Positions 59,901 through 64,000 of a stretch of DNA of 64,000 nucleotides are shown one piece after another. The position numbers and the translations under genes were made by a program. Position 1 is the stretch's first letter; every line of letters begins with the position of its first letter. The notes beneath the pieces were generated by a model that searched no databases, had not been told where the DNA came from, and saw only the letters and a program-made list of their open reading frames with translations. The DNA is taken from positions 12,530,544-12,594,543 of the forward strand of contig CAKAKS010000039.1 in assembly GCA_916700875.1 (NCBI GenBank). Direction: 5' to 3'. This DNA comes from Sebastes aleutianus (taxonomy: Eukaryota; Chordata; Actinopteri; Perciformes; Sebastidae).

Positions 59901-62900
59901 TGACGGTCGCCTTCATATGATAGAAGATGCTGGCGTCCTGTTGCAGAGACAGAGTGGCGGTGACGGACCTCAGCTCACTGTCTGGCAGGAAGCTGTTCAC
60001 ACATCAGCTGCACACTTTGATCCGCTCCTGTTGGTGGAAAGTTTCTGCTAAAATACTCTGTTGCTCTCTGCAATTAGTCACTGATTGATGTGACTCGACC
60101 TCAGAAACCTGCTGGGTGCCATGTTGGTATGAAACCATTCAACATCTGCTTCCCAGCAGGGAGGGAAGTCAATCTGTCACGTCTGTTTCCTGCTGCAGCA
60201 ACACGTTCTGTGGCTGTCATTGTTCTCAGTCACTGCGGAAATGTACATTAACTGTCTGTCTGTCTGTCTGTCTGTCTGTAGGCATGCTGGTTGTCAACGT
60301 CACCTGGAGGAACAAGACGTACGTTGGGACCCTGCTGGACTGCACAAGACATGACTGGGCCCCTCCAAGGTACAGACACACTGAATCCACTTCAATATAC
60401 ATGATCTATAAATCAGTATACATCAGCACACTGATCCGTCAGTACACGTCAGAGGTGTGGACTCAAGTCAGACTCGAGTCACAAATTTTATGACTTTAGA
60501 CTAGATTGACAAAATCAAAAATTACTTGCAACTCGACTTTAACACCAGTGACTCGTGACTTCACTTGGACTTGAGCCTTTTGACATGAAAATACTTGATA
60601 CCTTCCCCCAAGCCCAAAGATTAAAAGGTGTGTGCACGAAGACGATCTACTGCCGACAACTGAATTTCTATTTTTAGTCGTTTCTTGCTGAATCCCCGAA
60701 AAGTGTCTGGACTCTTTATTTTTGTTGAATATTATTGGGACTTGCGTTTGATTATCTTACACCAAATTCCCCGGATCCTTTTTGTTTGAACCAATCCGAC
60801 AGCATCCAATCAAGTTGCTGGAGAGAACCATGAAGAGCTGACGTTACTGAGCGCCAGTTACTCTGTTGTTAAAATTCACATTTGGTGAAGAGCACATTAT
60901 GACTTGCTTAGGACTCGAAACTCAAAGTTTAGGACTTTGGACTTGAGTGCAAAGACTAGAGACTCACCTCTGTTACACATCACCTGATAGCACCAGAGGT
61001 ATTAAAGGTACCTTGTTGGACAGTTGTTTAGTTGTCAGATCCCTTTGTGCAGGTAAAGGATGCTAGCTCTAACCCAGTTAGCTGCTCTCTAACTTCCTGT
61101 GTGTTTGCAGGTTCTGTGAGTCTCCCACCAGTGACGTGGAGATGCGAAGCGGCCGCGGTCGGGGAAAGAGGATGCGTCCCAGCAGCAACACGCCGTTGAA
61201 CGACAACAGCAACTCCTCAGACAACAAAGGCAGCGGCAGCAGCAAGACGCGCGGCGCCGCAGCTAACAGCAAAGGACGGAGAGGCAGCCAGACGGCCGGC
61301 GGCGCCGAGGACGCTAAGGCCAGCCCGTCGTCCGCCAAGAGGAAGACCAAACCCGCCTCCGATATGGAGCCCACCTCCAGCTCGGAGGACACCAAGGCTT
61401 CAAAGCGAATGAGAACCAACTCCACCGGCGCTGCGGTCCCCCTCCCGGGGAGTAAACCGGACCCCCTGCCCCCGCCACAGCTGGACCGGACCTGCCCCTC
61501 CCCCGTGCTCATCGACTGCCCTCACCCCAACTGTAACAAGAAGTACAAGCACATCAACGGGCTCAAGTACCACCAGGCTCGAGCCCATAACGACCACGAC
61601 GTCCGATTGGACCAGGATGGAGACAGTGAATACGGGGACGACCCCGCCCTCCACCCTGACCCCGCCTCCTGCAACGGTGCCGCCATCTCCCCCGCCCGCT
61701 CCACGACACCGAAAGGACGGGGCTTTGACGCCCCATCCCCATCGCCGGGGAAGCTGACATCAAAAGGGAAGAAGAAGGCTGGAGAGGCTGAGCCCGAGGT
61801 GACGGACGGCGGCGAGGAGGCGGCGTGTTTGACAGACGAGGCCAGCAACGACGGGATGGACGACAGAAAGGCTAAGAAGATGGCGGCCGGAGGCAAACCT
61901 GATAAACTGACCCAGAAAGGCTTAAAGCAGAGCCGCCCTGCTGCTCCCGCCGCCCCCAATGCGCCCTCGCCATACGCCCTGCAGGCGTCCTCCCCAGCTC
62001 TGGGCTCCGTGGTACAGCCCATCCCCAAGAGCCCCCAGCTGAAGAACATCCAGCCTAAACCGCCGCCGCTGGTTGACCCCGCCTCCAGCCCCACCCTCGC
62101 CAAGGACAAGAAAAAGAAGGACAAGAAGAAGAGGGAGGGAGGGAAGGAAGGGGACAGTCCGAAGGGTAAGGGGGGGCGGCCGGAGGAGGGGAAGAGCCCG
62201 TACTCGGAGTCGTCGGACGGTTTGCTCAACGGCTCTTCAGAAGCTCACCAGAGCCGGCTGGCCAGCATCAAAGCCGAGGCCGACAAGGTGTACAGCTTCT
62301 CGGACAACGCGCCCAGCCCGTCCATCGGTGTGGCCAGCAGGATTGAGGCCGGCATCGGGCCCCACCTCAACCAAAACGGAGCCGACAACGCGTCCGTCAA
62401 AACCAGCAGCCCCGCCTACTCCGACATCTCTGACGCCGGGGAGGACGGCGAGGGGAAGGCGGAGGGGGTGAAGGTCAAAACCGAGCCTGACCAGGGGCCG
62501 CGTGAAGGGGCCAAGAAGGCGCTGTTCCCCCCTCAGGCTCCCAGCAAGGAGTCGCCGTACTACCCCAACTACGAATCCTACTACTCCCCCAGCTACCCCA
62601 ACCCCAGCCCGGGAGCAGCGCCCGCGGCTCCGCCTCATGTGGAAGGAGCTCAGGTGAAGGTGAAGAAGGAGGAGGATCCAGAGGTCAGCGAGGAGGTCAA
62701 ACTGAAGGTGGAGCCTCAGGAGGAGAGGAAGGTGGACCCAGGGCCTCCGCAGCCGTCCGTCATCCAGCAGCGCTCCAACATGTACACCCAGCCACTGTAC
62801 TACAACCAGTACTACGTCCCCCCCTACTCCTACACACCTGACCAGGCCTATCACGCCCACCTGCTGGCCTCTAACCCCGCGTACCGCCAGCAGTACGAGG

Positions 62901-64000
62901 AGAGGCAGCGGCTGGTCGACAAGAAGGCCGAGAGCAAAGAGCGGGAGGCTTGTGGGAAGGAGGAGTGGAAGCAGAAGGCCTCGGTGCCCCCCACCTTGTC
63001 CAGAGCCCCCAGCCTCACCGACCTGGGCGCCAAGGGGGGGCTGAACCCCGGCAAGTCCAAAGAACCCCCGCCGGCTGCAGAACAGGCCAAGTCGGTCATC
63101 ATGGCGAAGGGAGAGGACCAAAAAGCTCCCGCCGCCCAGCCTGAGGGTCTGAAGATGAAGCTGAGTGAAGCAGGGCATCATGCGAAAGAGGAGGCCAAGC
63201 AGGGGGTGGAGCCAGGCAGGCCAGCAGGTGTAGAGCCCGCCATGTGGTACAGACAGGTAACTGCAGTTTTACACAGCATCCCCACAACATCCAGCTACAT
63301 CTTGTTCTGGCTGTTCTCCGGCTTTTTCTCTGGCTTTTCTCTGGTTGTTCTCCGGCTTTTTTCTTTGGCTCAGTCACGGCTCTGTGGTGGTTTCAGGAGT
63401 GGAGCGTCTGTTCTTCAGCAGCCACTTTTATAATATAGTTTAGAGTTGTTTCACTCATATTTTTTTGTGTTTTACATGTACATCAAAAACACTTTTGCAG
63501 CTCGTATAGATGTGGTAACAGATATCTAGCTGTTCGTTACTGAGACGTTGCTTTCTCTGATCACTTATTTTAAATGTCAGTGAAACTGATTTTGTTTGTT
63601 CTGTCAGACAATGTGATTGTAAAATATCATGATGAGAATATTTAATCCTCAGCTGCTCCTGTGTGTATATATATATATACATATTGTACATATACATGAG
63701 GTATCACCACTGTCAGCTGCCTTTACTAACGTTTCTTCTTCTCTGCAGGAGCCGGACTCGCGCTTGTGGCCGTACGTCTACCCCAACAAATACTCCGACG
63801 CTCCCAAACCGCAGGAGGAGGAGCGATGGAAGGAGGATAGGGAGAGGGAGCGCGACAGGAAAGGGAAGGAGGAGAGGCCGCGGCCGAAAGAGAGTCTCCA
63901 GAAAGAGGAGGCCAAGGAGGGGGCGGAGGGCAGGACTCAGCTGCCTCCAGAGGAGCACCGGGGGGGAGGGAAGGAGGTGCGTCCCCCCCACATGCAGTTC
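47271..64000 (+). CDS. znf609: znf609, zinc finger protein 609 (3'-incomplete, 5 coding exons seen)
   Basis: Coding segments are 47271-47999, 58161-58386, 60282-60369, 61111-63256 and 63749 to beyond 64000. All junctions are GT/AG and all phases agree, giving 1147 codons before the window ends. The product matches vertebrate ZNF609 along its length. It has an acidic N-terminus (DSGDEWDIGVGNLIIDLDAD, about residues 22-41), Lys/Ser-rich linkers, and a conserved block around residues 265-355 (CEQIMVRTRS, GIVWQETEDG, MLVVNVTWRNKTYVGTLLD). A single C2H2 finger starts at C484 (CPHPNCNKKYKHINGLKYH). Low-complexity Pro/Ser/Lys tracts and a sumoylation-type VKTE at 803-806 follow. ZNF609 is a nuclear regulator reported to bind NIPBL and Integrator in neural progenitors. 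ZNF608 is the paralogue, but the opening residues and middle block fit ZNF609 better. Fish can carry a and b copies; I cannot tell which this is. Confidence 0.97.
48508..48560 (+). repeat. family A fragment
   Basis: ggttggtaccaatggattcc then ttaggttttctagttttata and gatgccagtatcttcgct, as near 27700-27760. Confidence 0.7.
49900..50865. repeat. minisatellite: 23-bp monomer with 92-bp higher-order unit
   Basis: The monomer is gctgttgattcaatgttaaac with gg. From about 50211 to 50790 it is organised in 92-bp blocks of four distinct monomers: gattcaagttttaacaggct, gttcttatagggttaaatag, ttgattcagggttaaaaggg and tgttgatttaaggttaaaca. For example caacctgttgattcaag starts at 50303 and 50395. It lies in znf609 intron 2. 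Confidence 0.93.
51698..51747 (+). repeat. short hairpin-forming repeat, copy 2
   Basis: aatttcgatcgatttccgat then ttagaatcgaaattgtgaca, same orientation as 46988-47058. Each copy can fold on itself. Confidence 0.65.
52700..53125. mobile_element. GATATC-rich foldback element
   Basis: acagatatcttcaacgtcat on the left is matched inverted by atgacgttgcagatatctct on the right. The interior has gatatct about every 40 bp and several gactagtca palindromes. No coding capacity. Confidence 0.7.
53673..54215 (+). mobile_element. family A element, 3'-truncated copy
   Basis: Starts tagggctgtcaatcgattaa and is colinear with 27141-27770, with a missing middle. It ends with a short duplicated block (ggttggtaccgatggattcc). 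Confidence 0.8.
56850..58001 (+). mobile_element. hAT remnant with decayed BED-finger frame
   Basis: Left end taggggtgcaccgatttacc then ggccaaacatcggtatcggc. Right end ggtatcggccgggcagccct then aa, an imperfect inverted repeat. The interior holds a BED-finger remnant (separate entry). It ends 159 bp before znf609 exon 58161. No target duplication is obvious. Confidence 0.65.
57125..57550 (+). pseudogene. hAT transposase N-terminus (ZBED-type) remnant
   Basis: From 57257 one frame gives VCVMCHEKPVSPTRGDAAPS then LPWEHPTRHPTRHPTR, close to the C-x2-C ... LWxHL..xH of BED fingers in hAT transposases. The codons just upstream, in other frames, look like the usual start with a shift. There is no catalytic domain, so it is a broken relic. 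The repeated HPTR is a small tandem duplication. Confidence 0.5.
58161..58386 (+). CDS. znf609: znf609 second coding exon
   Basis: The acceptor is ctgtttcctttcag ending at 58160 and the donor is GACG/GTGAGA. It opens with MESPVSPPAPP and carries the conserved CEQIMVRTRSVAVNT and EPECLGPCEPGTSVNLEG stretches (residues 244-318). It ends with one base of the next codon. All features match the family order seen in mammals. Confidence 0.95.
58627..58694. repeat. (GGA)n microsatellite
   Basis: About 20 units ending in gaagaagaagg, in znf609 intron 3. Confidence 0.95.
58695..60251. other. znf609 intron 3, remaining part
   Basis: Contains a foldback at 59202-59640. Open frames at 58771-59130 and 59719-60000 show no family motif. 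Confidence 0.6.
59202..59640. mobile_element. foldback element in znf609 intron 3
   Basis: Ends gccggtggaggggggtaata and atattaccccctaccaccgg are inverted. The right half has repeated atttaccactttaatctcag then agaa.atccacgttttt units of about 55-60 bp. Confidence 0.75.
60252..60281 (+). promoter_or_regulatory. (CTGT)n tract acting as polypyrimidine tract of a znf609 acceptor
   Basis: Seven CTGT units run straight into TAG at 60279-60281, the acceptor of the 88-nt exon. No other pyrimidine tract lies closer. Confidence 0.8.
60282..60369 (+). CDS. znf609: znf609 third coding exon (88 nt)
   Basis: A short exon encoding GMLVVNVTWRNKTYVGTLLD and CTRHDWAPP, the most conserved part of the ZNF608/609 middle domain. 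The acceptor AG at 60280-60281 is preceded directly by a (CTGT)n tract. The donor is CCAAG/GTACAG. The exon begins two bases into a Gly codon and ends two bases into an Arg codon, which exon 61111 completes as AGG. Confidence 0.95.
60450..60972. mobile_element. MITE in znf609 intron 4, 523 bp
   Basis: Ends cagaggtg(tggactc) and (gactc)acctctg. The subterminal parts are rich in actcgagtca/gactcgtgac words, a type common in fish. It occupies most of the 741-bp intron. Confidence 0.78.
61111..63256 (+). CDS. znf609: znf609 large exon with the C2H2 finger
   Basis: The acceptor is gtgtttgcag ending at 61110 and the donor is AGACAG/GTAACT. The exon is 2146 nt and encodes residues 348-1063. It holds basic GRGRGKRMRP, the single C2H2 finger at about 484-508, Ala/Pro/Ser-rich spacers and KDKKKKDKKKREGG. 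Further on come SRLASIKAEADKVYSF and Tyr-rich repeats (YYPNYESYYSPSY, YYNQYYVPPYSY), and it ends at MWYRQ. The open frame continues 59 codons past 63256 as a hydrophobic tail, but the next exon resumes the known EPDSRLWPYVYP sequence, so splicing at 63256 is preferred. GC content is much higher than in the flanking introns, which creates long antisense open frames. Confidence 0.96.
63257..63748 (+). other. znf609 intron 5
   Basis: 492 bp, with a short (TA)n at 63667-63681. No other feature. Confidence 0.9.
63749..64000 (+). CDS. znf609: znf609 next exon, cut by the window edge
   Basis: The acceptor is ttcttctctgcag ending at 63748. It encodes EPDSRLWPYVYPNKYSDAPK followed by a highly charged Glu/Arg/Lys stretch (ERWKEDRERERDRKGKEER), residues 1064-1147. 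The exon is open to the last base of the window. The family protein continues for a few hundred residues, so the C-terminus is missing here. Confidence 0.94.

Noticed and set aside
59719..60051. Overlapping open frames on both strands in znf609 intron 3
   Set aside because: No known domain. It may be a decayed repeat or single-copy intron sequence.
61522..62229. 235-codon minus-strand open frame
   Set aside because: Also antisense to znf609 coding sequence, low-complexity Ser/Pro/Phe, no motif.
62237..63181. 314-codon minus-strand open frame
   Set aside because: It lies wholly antisense to the large znf609 exon, whose high GC content removes stops. It has no domain and the sense frame is clearly conserved.
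63257..63433. Extension of the znf609 frame past 63256 (hydrophobic tail)
   Set aside because: A good donor follows CAG at 63256 and the next exon restores the known family sequence. The tail could arise only by intron retention.

Overview
This is a stretch of vertebrate nuclear DNA, almost certainly from a teleost fish. It has split genes with long introns, many microsatellites and minisatellites, and many short terminal-inverted-repeat DNA transposons of kinds common in fish. There is no sign of bacterial or viral gene organisation. I cannot name the species. No tRNA, rRNA or CRISPR was seen.

Two protein genes can be read exon by exon. (1) On the minus strand, 16724 down to 12543, five small coding exons join in phase to give a complete 191-residue protein with the CFAP97 (KIAA1430-type) domain, close to CFAP97D1/CFAP97D2, a ciliary/axonemal family. 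An X-box-like site lies about 140 bp upstream of its start codon. (2) On the plus strand, from 47151 to beyond the right edge, lies most of znf609, the chromatin-associated C2H2 zinc-finger protein linked to NIPBL/cohesin and Integrator. The first 1147 codons are present in five coding exons; the 3' end lies outside the window. A candidate non-coding first exon ends at 23035, which would make intron 1 about 24 kb.

Layout: 1-12.5 kb is gene-poor and repeat-rich, with a foldback, a 41-bp tandem array and a 22-bp array carrying YY1-like motifs. 12.5-16.9 kb is the CFAP97D-like gene. 16.9-22.5 kb holds repeats, including two inverted copies of one element and a row of MITEs. 22.9-47.1 kb is the probable znf609 promoter, exon 1 and intron 1, with a 1-kb minisatellite and about ten transposon copies. 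47.15-48.0 kb is the first znf609 coding exon. 48.0-58.2 kb is intron 2, with a higher-order minisatellite and a hAT remnant carrying a decayed BED finger. 58.2-64.0 kb holds the remaining exons.

The most interesting point is the first coding exon of znf609 (47151-47999). It is the counterpart of the mammalian exon that forms circ-ZNF609. It is 849 nt long, a multiple of three, and if back-spliced its reading frame runs past the junction and stops 14 codons later, giving a predicted 257-residue product. The two genes have no evident functional link. I found no wholly unknown multi-gene system.
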